Positions 50,662 to 58,586 of a stretch of 64,000 bases of DNA are shown here, piece after piece. Source of the DNA: DASTHG01 sp035491895 (lineage in GTDB: Bacteria > Gemmatimonadota > Gemmatimonadetes > Gemmatimonadales > GWC2-71-9); assembly GCA_035491895.1 (NCBI GenBank), contig DATJJY010000060.1:1-64000 (forward strand), given 5' to 3'. A program made the translations under genes and the position numbers. The notes below the pieces were generated by a model, which did not search any database, was not told where the DNA came from, and saw only the letters and a list, made by a program, of their open reading frames with translations. The stretch's first letter is position 1. Each line of letters opens with the position of its first letter.

Positions 50662-53600
50662 GTGGCGGTGGAGTTGCTCGATAGGGTGCGGGCCGCGCTC
50701 GTCGACCGTTACGACGTCGAGTGCGAGCTGGGACGCGGGGGCATGGCGTTCGTGTATGCTGCCCGCGATCTGAAGAACGAGCGCCCCGTAGCCATCAAGG
50801 TCATGCGGCCCGAGATCGCGGCGGCGCTCGGCCCCGAGCGCTTTCTGCGCGAGATCAAGATCGAGCAGCGGCTGCAGCACGGTCACATCCTTCCACTCCT
50901 CGCTTCCGACGCAATCGACGAACTGCCGTATTACGTCATGCCCTTTGTCACGGGCGAGACGCTGCGCCACCGTCTGGAACGTGAGAATCAGCTTCCCGTC
51001 GAAGAAGCGCTCGACATCGCCGGCCAGGTGGCGGAGGCGCTCGATTACGCGCATCGGGAAGGGGTGATTCATCGCGACATCAAGCCGGAGAACATTCTGC
51101 TCGCCGGCGACACCGCGTACGTCGCCGACTTCGGCATCGCGCGCGCGGCGGGGGCGGCGGGTGGTGAATGGCAGAGCGCGTCCGGCACCTCGGTGTGGTG
51201 GACGTCGAGCGGCGTCGTGGTCGGGACGCCAGGCTACATGAGCCCGGAGCAGGCAGGCGCCGCGCCGCAGCTTGACGGTCGCAGCGACCAATTCAGCCTG
51301 GCCTGTGTGGTCTACGAGATGCTGGCTGGCGAGCGCCCATACACCGGGTCGTCGATCCAGGCGATCGTCGCCAAGATGCTGTCGCTGCCGGCGCCCTCCG
51401 TCCGGGTGCTCCGCGAGCTCGTGCCAGGGGTGTTGGACAAGGCGCTGCGGCGCGGGCTCGCGAAATCCGCGGCGGACCGGTTCGCGACATGCGGCGACTT
51501 CGTGGCGGCTCTGCGCCGAGAACCCCCGTGGGTCCAACGCATCGTGGAATATCCGGGGACCCGCTACGCAGCGGCCATTCTCACGGTGGCGACAGCGGCG
51601 ACGGTCGTCGTAAAGCTCGCGGGCGGGAATATGTTCGGCGAGCGAGGCATCAAAGTCGATACCACGCGCTACGTGATATTCCCACCCGAGTACCAGCCAG
51701 GAGCTGTCGCTGCGCCAGGAGAGCGACAGCGACTTCAGAACGCGTTCTCCCGGTGGAGCGGTCTGAGCGTGGTGGACCAACCCCGGCTCAATGAGGCGCT
51801 CGGCAAGGACAGCGTGGCAGGGAGCCAGGCAAGGGCGTCAGAGATTGCGCGCCACTTTGGAGCCGGACGCTTCGTCCGCGTTTCGGTATCGCCGGCCGGG
51901 GACTCGCTCGATGTTCACGCCGTGCTCTATGACGTGACCGCGCGCGGTCCACCCCTTGCCGACCACGCGGTACGGCTCTTCCACAATCGCAGGGCAGCGG
52001 ATTCGACGTTCGCGGCGCTCGCCGACTACCTACTCTTCAGGGGGGCGCTCCCTGAGGACACTCGTGCCCTATCGGGGACGCGCTCATTTCCCGCCCAGCA
52101 GTCCTTCGCTCTTGGCCAACTCGCACTCGATACGTGGAATCTCGTCTATGCCGACTCGGCATTTGCAGCGGCGGTGAAGTTCGACGCCGCGTACGCCCAG
52201 GCGAACCTCTGGCTGGCGTTGGTGAGGGCGTGGTCGGGTGCGGAGGCCGCGCGTTGGCAGATTGCGGCCGAGCAGGCTCTACTTGGTCGCGAACGTCTTA
52301 CGGAGTCGGAGCGGGGCATGGCAGACGCCGTGGTGCTGCAAGCTCGCGGCGACATCGGGCGGGCCTGCCCGCAGTGGCAGTTCCTGACGCGCCGAGAGCC
52401 GTTGGCGTACGCCGCCTGGTACGGATATGCCCAATGTCTTCGTAGCGACAGCGTAGTCGTCCCTGACCGTTTCAGTCTGAGTGGATGGCGGTTCCGCGGT
52501 AGCTATCAACAAGCCGTGCGTGGTTACCAGCGAGCGTTCGAGCTGCGACCAGCGATTCTGTCTGGGTTTCGCGTTGGCAACTATCAGGAGCTCCGAGTCC
52601 TCCTGATGACGGACGCTCCACGGTTGGTGCCGGGACGCGCCGCTCCACCCGACACCAGCACTTTCTACGCCCGGCCGATGTGGGTGGGAGATTCACTGGT
52701 CCTGGTACCGTACCGTGCCACCATATCCAAGGGGCTCATTAGGCCTTGGGACTCACGATTGGTGCAGTCGGCGGTGCAGCACGAACGAATGCTCTTTCAC
52801 GACATCGCTGTAACGTGGGTGACGGCGTTCCCACGGAGCGCGCAGGCGATGGAGGCACTGGCTGTGGCGCTCGAAATGCTGGACTTGCCGGCGTCAATGG
52901 ACACTCTGCGTCGCGCACGGACTCTAGCCGTGACGCCGGACGAGCGGATGAGCACTGCCGCCGCTGAGGTGTGGATGCAAGTCAAGCTGGGCACACCGTC
53001 GTCACCATGGAGGCTCAGTCAAGCCAAGGCGCTTGCTGATTCGATTCTTGGTGATAGCTCTCAGGCGATTCGGGATTCCCGAACGCTCGTTTACCTCGCT
53101 GCGTTGACGGGGCGGGCACGACTCGCCGCCTCGCTGGTCCACCGTGTTTCCCGTGAAGGCCAGTGGGTGCCGCCGTCCTTTGTGTCTGTCCCGTCACTGC
53201 TGGTGTATGGCTCACTGGGCGGGCCGCTGGACAGCGTACGGGCGCTCGCCCAGGAGGTAGACAAAGTCTTGACGGACCCGTCGCTCCCGCGACGTGATGA
53301 CTTGTCTTTCGAATGGGTGGTGTGGACTGCTCGGTTCGCCGCGCTGCTGGAACCGTTTCCGCCAATCGAACGCGGTCAGGTAAAGGGCGACTATCTGGTC
53401 GATGCGATCGTCTCGTCCACCAGAGGCGACACGCAGTCGGTACGCGGAACGCTGGATCGGCTGCGCCAGTCACGGCGGGCGATTCCGCCCGTAGACCTCG
53501 CTATCGACGCATTGTATCCCGAAGCGATTCTCTTCATCCGTTTGCACGACGACAAAGGGGCGATTGCGTGGCTCGACCCAAAGTTGAATAGCCTGCGCCA

Positions 53601-53802
53601 GAGTGCTCCGGGCACGTTCGATTCCCCGCCCAGACCGGGCGCCCTGGTGAACGCGATGGCGCTGCGGGCAGAACTGGCAGCCCGATCCGGAGATGTGTCG
53701 AACGCCCGCCGCTGGGCCGAGGCGGTTTCGATCCTGTGGTCCGATGCCGATGACTTCTTGCAGCCGCTCGTCCTCCGCATGCGGAGGCTGGCAGGCTCCT
53801 GA
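50662..53802 (+). CDS. Membrane-anchored Ser/Thr protein kinase with a TPR-like extracytoplasmic region
   Basis: About 1,046 aa. Kinase domain residues 18-290: P-loop GRGGMAFVY, Lys46 in VAIKVM, HRDIKPEN with Asp139, DFGIA with Asp156, and GTPGYMSPEQ. A membrane helix (about 302-320) leads to a long outer part with helical repeats but no named domain. I set the start at GTG 50662 because homologues begin about 16 residues before the DRY that opens the kinase fold, and codons upstream show much lower GC at third positions. GTG 50455 and ATG 50488 would add 69 or 58 residues. Codon use in the tail is less GC-rich than elsewhere. Confidence 0.9.
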   Translation: MAVELLDRVRAALVDRYDVECELGRGGMAFVYAARDLKNERPVAIKVMRPEIAAALGPERFLREIKIEQRLQHGHILPLLASDAIDELPYYVMPFVTGETLRHRLERENQLPVEEALDIAGQVAEALDYAHREGVIHRDIKPENILLAGDTAYVADFGIARAAGAAGGEWQSASGTSVWWTSSGVVVGTPGYMSPEQAGAAPQLDGRSDQFSLACVVYEMLAGERPYTGSSIQAIVAKMLSLPAPSVRVLRELVPGVLDKALRRGLAKSAADRFATCGDFVAALRREPPWVQRIVEYPGTRYAAAILTVATAATVVVKLAGGNMFGERGIKVDTTRYVIFPPEYQPGAVAAPGERQRLQNAFSRWSGLSVVDQPRLNEALGKDSVAGSQARASEIARHFGAGRFVRVSVSPAGDSLDVHAVLYDVTARGPPLADHAVRLFHNRRAADSTFAALADYLLFRGALPEDTRALSGTRSFPAQQSFALGQLALDTWNLVYADSAFAAAVKFDAAYAQANLWLALVRAWSGAEAARWQIAAEQALLGRERLTESERGMADAVVLQARGDIGRACPQWQFLTRREPLAYAAWYGYAQCLRSDSVVVPDRFSLSGWRFRGSYQQAVRGYQRAFELRPAILSGFRVGNYQELRVLLMTDAPRLVPGRAAPPDTSTFYARPMWVGDSLVLVPYRATISKGLIRPWDSRLVQSAVQHERMLFHDIAVTWVTAFPRSAQAMEALAVALEMLDLPASMDTLRRARTLAVTPDERMSTAAAEVWMQVKLGTPSSPWRLSQAKALADSILGDSSQAIRDSRTLVYLAALTGRARLAASLVHRVSREGQWVPPSFVSVPSLLVYGSLGGPLDSVRALAQEVDKVLTDPSLPRRDDLSFEWVVWTARFAALLEPFPPIERGQVKGDYLVDAIVSSTRGDTQSVRGTLDRLRQSRRAIPPVDLAIDALYPEAILFIRLHDDKGAIAWLDPKLNSLRQSAPGTFDSPPRPGALVNAMALRAELAARSGDVSNARRWAEAVSILWSDADDFLQPLVLRMRRLAGS

Positions 53803-53848
53803 TGGCGATTTGAGGTGGGGCAGGAACATCCAGTGAGGGGAGGGCCAC

Positions 53849-55345
53849 ATGTCATGGATCGCGCGCCGGGGGAGACAAAGAGTCAGGTCGATCGGTTTGG
53901 TTCTCATGGCTGGAGCAATGGCAGGCATTTCTTCGCCGGATCACACGGTCCAGGGTACGATCTTCTCTGCTCCCCTGGTGGAGTGCCCACACAGTTTCAA
54001 ACCCTTCCTTGACTCAGCGGTTGTACCGGGGCAGCTGACGCTCTCCGGGAGAATTACTCACGTCCCCGAGTTCCACGATTGCCAGAGGTTCATCTTCACA
54101 AGGGGTCCTGAACTCAGGTACTTGCCGGTGTTCGCGATATTTGGGGCGTGGGACCTGGGCACTCGATGGGACAGCGTGATCGCCCATCCCGTCTCGTTCC
54201 ACGGCGACCCCCGCGTTGGGGTGGCGCTCGACCGAATGAGCGGGGATAACGCCACCGTTGCCTCGTTGGACAGTGTCTCTTCGTCTGCGCCTTCCGCTGC
54301 CGCTGGAGGGCAAGTCACTGTCAATATTTCACCGCCGTCTTCTGGCGGGACTGGGTGGGGGTTTGTGGAAATCCTGACCGAAGGCAGGTACCCACCTCTG
54401 GGAATCGGTCCGGGGTTCAATTGCGCCTACCTGTTCCTGACGGTGGGGAGTCTACAAGCGAGGATGGTGCATTTCGCCGGCCGCCACGAACCGGACTGCG
54501 CACGACCGGTCGACCCGGACACTCTCGCCGGAACCGATCTCGAGGTGCAATGGGTGCGTCCGCCAATGCACCCGCAGTCGGAGGACTATCCTTCGGCCGC
54601 TCGTTGGGACTGGGACCCCGCGCATCGCATTCAGTACTTTGGCGTCAAGTGTGGCACCGGTTGGTGTGAAGTTGGCCCACCCGGGTTTGTGGCTTCAAAG
54701 GTGCCCGCCTTTCCCAGCACTCCTGATGGACCGCCACTTCTTAACTGGCACAGAGTCAGGCATATCAAGGGCTGGTTCGACCAGCAGCGTCTCGCCCCTG
54801 CGTTGGGCAATGGTTCGCAGGGTCCCGAAGCAGGTTGGGGTGAGGTGTTCGCCGACCCGCTCCTCGTCACGCGCAGGGTCACTGACTTTACCCGTACGTG
54901 GGTGCTGGTCGCGCGTGCGAGACTGGACGCGTCCCTCACGGCGTACGTGGACAAGTGGAATCTTGGACCGACGGATTCTCAGAACAAAGAGAATCGCCTG
55001 TACTTCTGCCGTGGCCGGTGGAGCGAGTGTTACGGCCTAGCCCTTGGAGTTCGCGACCTGGCTTCTGGATTCGACTCGAACAGACCCGATGCTCCCGTTT
55101 GCGGGGATGAGGCTAACGGTTACGACGTCACCACCGCCGACAGAGGGATGTGGTGGGTCGGGATTGTTTCGACCACCGGGAAAGTGCGGTTCGGCTGCGT
55201 CATACGACGTGACCACGCGGCAGACCTTGCCTTTTATCACCTACCTCCAAACGGCACCGTGCGGTGGCGCTGGCGCGACAATGACGAGACCATTTGGGCC
55301 AGTTGTGCCGAGGGCTGTTGCCAAGTTCAGAAACCGAGGAACTGA
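53849..55345 (+). CDS. Exported protein of unknown function, cysteine-rich (498 aa)
   Basis: No family recognised. The start MSWIARRGRQRVRSIGLVLM has a basic n-region and a hydrophobic stretch that could be a signal peptide. The mature part holds about a dozen cysteines (CPHSF, FNCAYLF, KCGTGWCEVG, FCRGRWSEC, ASCAEGCCQ), pointing to disulfides outside the cytoplasm, and many aromatic and Gly/Pro residues as in secreted beta-rich proteins. It lies 46 nt after the kinase gene on the same strand. Codon use is clearly less GC-rich than in the flanking core genes, suggesting a different history. Confidence 0.7.
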   Translation: MSWIARRGRQRVRSIGLVLMAGAMAGISSPDHTVQGTIFSAPLVECPHSFKPFLDSAVVPGQLTLSGRITHVPEFHDCQRFIFTRGPELRYLPVFAIFGAWDLGTRWDSVIAHPVSFHGDPRVGVALDRMSGDNATVASLDSVSSSAPSAAAGGQVTVNISPPSSGGTGWGFVEILTEGRYPPLGIGPGFNCAYLFLTVGSLQARMVHFAGRHEPDCARPVDPDTLAGTDLEVQWVRPPMHPQSEDYPSAARWDWDPAHRIQYFGVKCGTGWCEVGPPGFVASKVPAFPSTPDGPPLLNWHRVRHIKGWFDQQRLAPALGNGSQGPEAGWGEVFADPLLVTRRVTDFTRTWVLVARARLDASLTAYVDKWNLGPTDSQNKENRLYFCRGRWSECYGLALGVRDLASGFDSNRPDAPVCGDEANGYDVTTADRGMWWVGIVSTTGKVRFGCVIRRDHAADLAFYHLPPNGTVRWRWRDNDETIWASCAEGCCQVQKPRN

Positions 55346-55357
55346 ATCGCGGGATCA

Positions 55358-55387
55358 GGAACGGTGGCGCGATCGCGCCACCGTTCC
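55358..55387. terminator. Perfect 30-bp palindrome between convergent genes
   Basis: GGAACGGTGGCGCG is directly followed by its own complement, so the 30 bp have two-fold symmetry without a spacer. It sits in the 46-nt gap where the exported-protein gene and the aminotransferase-like gene end, so a two-way terminator is the simplest reading. There is no T-tract. Confidence 0.6.
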
Positions 55388-55391
55388 GCCC

Positions 55392-56582
55392 TCAAGACCG
55401 GAGCTCTTCTTCCAGAGCCAACGCCGCCGTCTCCAGCTCCTCCTCGGTGTTGTAGTAGTGCGGCGAAAACCGCAGCACCGACCTCACCCGCTTCTCGTCC
55501 ATGTCGATCACGGCATCATCGCGGTCCGAAACGCTGGTGTTGATACGCCGCGCGCGCAGCCGGCGCTTCAGATCGACGGGCTCCCGTCCCTCGGTGGCGA
55601 CCGTGACGATCGCGCCACGCTCCCGCCCCCGATCCATCAGCCGGACGCCGGGGATCGTCGCCAGACGCTCACGCAGCTGTGCCGCCAGGGCGCGGGCCCG
55701 GGCCATCCCTGCCGCTCCCACGTCGGCGGAGTAACGTGCCGCGGCACCGAGCCCCAGCACGAGCGCATGGGAGAATTCCCAGTTCTCGAAACGGCGCGCG
55801 CCGTCGAACAGCCGGAACTGATCGACCTCCGTCCACTCGGCGCCGCGCATGTCGACGAACAGCGGATGATCGCCTCGCTCGAGCGCCCCGTCCGACACGT
55901 AGAGGAATCCGATGCCGCGCGGGCCGCGCAGGAACTTTCGTGCGGTGGCGGCGAGGTAATCGCACCCCAGCGCCGCCACGTCGATCGCGACCTGTCCCAC
56001 CGCCTGGCAGGCGTCGATCAGATAGGGCACGCCCGCCCTGCGGCACACCGCGCCGACCGCGTCCGCCGCCTGCACTAATCCGGAATTCGTCGGGATCCAG
56101 CTCAGCGTCACGATGCGGCAGCGTCCGTCGGCGAGCAGGGGGCCGACGCTCTCCGGGTCGGTCCCGCCTTCAGGGAGATCGGCGGCGCGCCGCACCTGGA
56201 CGCCGAGCCGGCGGCCGAGCGAGAGGTACATGAGCTGGTTCGAGACGTAGTCGGCGCGCGAGGTGACGATCACGTCGCCCGGGCGGAAGTCGAACGCCTG
56301 CAGTGCCTGCGAGAACGCGACCGTCGAGTTTTCCACCACGGCGATGTTGCGCGCCCTGGCGCCGATCAGGGCGGCGACGGCATCGTACGTCCCCTGGATC
56401 TGCTCGGCGGCTTCGTCGGCGGCCTCGTAGCCGCCGATCTCCGATTCCCGGGCGAGGTGCGTCACGACGGCGTCGAGCACTGGTCTCGGCGGCAGCGCGG
56501 CACCGGCGTTGTTCAGGTGGATGCGTTCGGCGGATCCTGGAGTGTCGGCGCGCCAGCGGGCGAGTTGGGAATCCGAGGTCAT
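55392..56582 (-). CDS. Class V aminotransferase-fold PLP enzyme (isopenicillin-N-epimerase/EgtE-like)
   Basis: 396 aa from ATG 56582. The protein opens with the common IHLNNAGAALPPRPVLDAV, shows the PLP aspartate in LIDACQAVGQVAIDV and the PLP lysine in LAATARKFLRGPRGIGFLYV. There is no cysteine loop of the desulfurase type, so it is not a normal SufS. Members of this group include C-S lyases such as EgtE and epimerases. The decamer-repeat hairpin touches its start codon and no Shine-Dalgarno is visible. Confidence 0.85.
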   Translation of the reverse strand: MTSDSQLARWRADTPGSAERIHLNNAGAALPPRPVLDAVVTHLARESEIGGYEAADEAAEQIQGTYDAVAALIGARARNIAVVENSTVAFSQALQAFDFRPGDVIVTSRADYVSNQLMYLSLGRRLGVQVRRAADLPEGGTDPESVGPLLADGRCRIVTLSWIPTNSGLVQAADAVGAVCRRAGVPYLIDACQAVGQVAIDVAALGCDYLAATARKFLRGPRGIGFLYVSDGALERGDHPLFVDMRGAEWTEVDQFRLFDGARRFENWEFSHALVLGLGAAARYSADVGAAGMARARALAAQLRERLATIPGVRLMDRGRERGAIVTVATEGREPVDLKRRLRARRINTSVSDRDDAVIDMDEKRVRSVLRFSPHYYNTEEELETAALALEEELRS

Positions 56583-56668
56583 GGAGGTCGGCGGAAGATG
56601 GTGGAGGATGGTGGAGGTTATCAATTGCCTCCACCAACTTCCACCCACCTTCACAACCTCCACAACAT
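56583..56668. repeat. Decamer-repeat hairpin (TGGAGGTTGG family), copy 2
   Basis: Plus-strand units TGGAGGTCGG, CGGAAGATGG, TGGAGGATGG and TGGAGGTTAT are followed by a short spacer and by the complementary units CCTCCACCAA, CTTCCACCCA and related ones. The design and unit match the element at 6768-6881. It ends against the start codon of the aminotransferase-like gene and fills the gap to the next gene upstream. Confidence 0.8.
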
Positions 56669-56673
56669 TCTGA

Positions 56674-57252
56674 CTAGTGCGTCCGACGAACCGTCGTCCG
56701 GGCTCGCGGCTTCGGTTTCGGCTTCGCCACCGCTGCCTTCGGGGGCGCAGGCAACGGGATGTTGCTGTTCCAGGCGACATCGGCGATGAGCCACTTGCCG
56801 CCCACCTGGTGCCAGTGGATCAGGTATTTCCCGGTGTCGGCGACGGCCTTCATCCCCGCCGGCGACTGGGCGCCGGGTTTGACCTCGAGGGTGTACGCCC
56901 CCCGCGAGACGGCGAGCGGGCCGTTCACGAGAACCTCGTCGGTGGAGATGCTGATGGTAGTCTGTCCCAGACTCATCTGTCGCGCCTGAAACGCCTGAAT
57001 CGCTGGCCGGCCGATGGTCGCTGGCGCGTTCGGCGGCAGCTGCTCACCCTGCTCGGTGAACAGCATGGCGATCGAGTCGGACTGGTTGGCGGCGGTGTAG
57101 CGCTCCCAGCTGCGCGCGACGGCGTCGAACGTCGGCCGCGCCGCAGCGACCTCGCGCGACATCCGCGCCTGGGCCTGTTCGGGGGTCTCGGGTTTCATGC
57201 AGCCTGACAAGACGAGCAAGAGGGCGCCGGAAACGCCCACGACAGCACGCAT
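56674..57252 (-). CDS. Lipoprotein with an NTF2/SnoaL-like (DUF4440-type) domain
   Basis: 192 aa. Signal sequence with lipobox LSGC (VVGVSGALLLVLSGC), then a single domain with the pattern of the SnoaL/DUF4440 fold: DAVARSWERYTAANQSDSIA, LFTEQGEQLPPN, GRPAIQAFQA, and GKYLIHWHQVGGKWLIAD. The tail is rich in Lys, Pro and Arg (KPKPKPRARTTVRRTH). The ATG at 57252 has GGAGG six nt upstream. The ligand of such domains is usually unknown. Confidence 0.85.
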   Translation of the reverse strand: MRAVVGVSGALLLVLSGCMKPETPEQAQARMSREVAAARPTFDAVARSWERYTAANQSDSIAMLFTEQGEQLPPNAPATIGRPAIQAFQARQMSLGQTTISISTDEVLVNGPLAVSRGAYTLEVKPGAQSPAGMKAVADTGKYLIHWHQVGGKWLIADVAWNSNIPLPAPPKAAVAKPKPKPRARTTVRRTH

Positions 57253-57314
57253 GGAATTCCTCCGCAGGTACGTGGTGGATCGCAGCATCACTGTTGTTTC
57301 ACCCGGCGTGAAGT

Positions 57315-58580
57315 CTAACGGTCACGCGTCTCCGGCGCTCGTTCGGCGGCATCCACCATTGACGCGAGCCGGGAGCGCTCGCGGACCAACCGGAGCTGGT
57401 CGCGCAGGCGGCCGCCGCGCAGCTCACCGCGCAGCACGAGACGCACGTAGCGGGGCAGCTTGGTGACCGCGTCGAACCACAGCCGCCGCCCAGCCTGCCA
57501 CGGCTGGCCGCTCAGGTACCTGAGGAGACGATTGCGGACCCAGGCGAAACGCCGCTCGCCCGCAACCACCTGCTCCAATGCGTGCGGCAGACCGGTACCG
57601 GCGTTCCAGAGCTGTTCGAGGGCGATGCGCTCGATGTCGTCGGATTCGCGGGTCTCCGGCAGGCCTCGAAACACTTCGGTCGGGATCGGCGCGTCGAGCA
57701 GCAGCTTCGCCACCCGGAACGACAGGCGCATCCATTGAGCGACGCCGAGCCGCCGGTACTCGTCCACCTGCGCCGTCCACCGCCAGGCATCGCGCCAGCG
57801 CTCGATCAGGAGGCCGAGGTCGACGACACCGAGCAGGCCCGAGCGGAACAAGTGCCGGCGCGAGAGGTGCAGGGCGACATGCAACAGCAGGTCCTCGGGC
57901 GCGAGCACCCGCGCGGTGACGTCCCCCAGCGGGACCGTCGTGGCACGCGCCCAGGCGGCGGCGGCGAACGCCGGCGGTAGCTCCGCCCATGAGGGCAGCG
58001 CGCCGTGCAGCTCGAATAGTATCGGCGTCCCCGGTACTTCGAGCGCGCGGTCCTCGTCGCCGCCCGCCGCTCCAGGGGTCCAGCGCCCCTCGTAGGTGCG
58101 CCGCGGGAATTCAAATCCGGCGTGGCGCAACGTCTCCGCCGCCTGCTCGAGCTGGTCGGGTGGTGTCCACAGGTCCACGTCCTGCATCGGACGGAGTGTC
58201 GGATCCGGGTAGACGAGATGCGCCAGCGCCATCCCTTTCAACACGACGACCGGTATGGCGGCGGCGTCGAGGGCTGCCAGGGCCCCGCGCAAGGCGCGCA
58301 GGCGCAGCAGGTGGGCCATTCCGTTGGCACGGCGGACGGCGGTGAGCCGGTCACGCACGTCGCTCGGCACGCGGTTCCACAGGTGAGCGCGCTCGAGACA
58401 GGCGATGAGGTAGGGCGCGAGACCGGGTCCGGCGCTGCGGCGCAGACGGTCCCAGTCGATATCGCCCGCGATGTCGCTATCGGAGTCGAACGATTCCCGT
58501 CGCAGCACTCGCACCAGGAGCTCCTGTTCCCGGTCGGGTATGCCTCCGAATTGCGGCCCATCGAGTGTCGCAGCCACCAA
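57315..58580 (-). CDS. Nucleotidyltransferase-fold protein, NTP_transf_5 family
   Basis: 421 aa. The family hallmark is at about residues 110-145: VVVLKGMALAHLVYPD and LRPMQDVDLW, where the two aspartates would bind metal as in other nucleotidyltransferases; further helical parts follow. Such proteins occur in lasso-peptide clusters with a HprK-like kinase (paeninodin type) and in related peptide-modification loci. It is last in the set, starting 6 nt after the AsnB homologue stop. Its substrate is not known. Confidence 0.88.
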   Translation of the reverse strand: MVAATLDGPQFGGIPDREQELLVRVLRRESFDSDSDIAGDIDWDRLRRSAGPGLAPYLIACLERAHLWNRVPSDVRDRLTAVRRANGMAHLLRLRALRGALAALDAAAIPVVVLKGMALAHLVYPDPTLRPMQDVDLWTPPDQLEQAAETLRHAGFEFPRRTYEGRWTPGAAGGDEDRALEVPGTPILFELHGALPSWAELPPAFAAAAWARATTVPLGDVTARVLAPEDLLLHVALHLSRRHLFRSGLLGVVDLGLLIERWRDAWRWTAQVDEYRRLGVAQWMRLSFRVAKLLLDAPIPTEVFRGLPETRESDDIERIALEQLWNAGTGLPHALEQVVAGERRFAWVRNRLLRYLSGQPWQAGRRLWFDAVTKLPRYVRLVLRGELRGGRLRDQLRLVRERSRLASMVDAAERAPETRDR

Positions 58581-58586
58581 GGGAAG

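Noticed and set aside
57253..57314. A lasso-type precursor peptide gene in the gap after the nucleotidyltransferase gene
   Set aside because: Only 62 nt are free and no frame with a start codon, leader and core fits there or between the other genes of the set.
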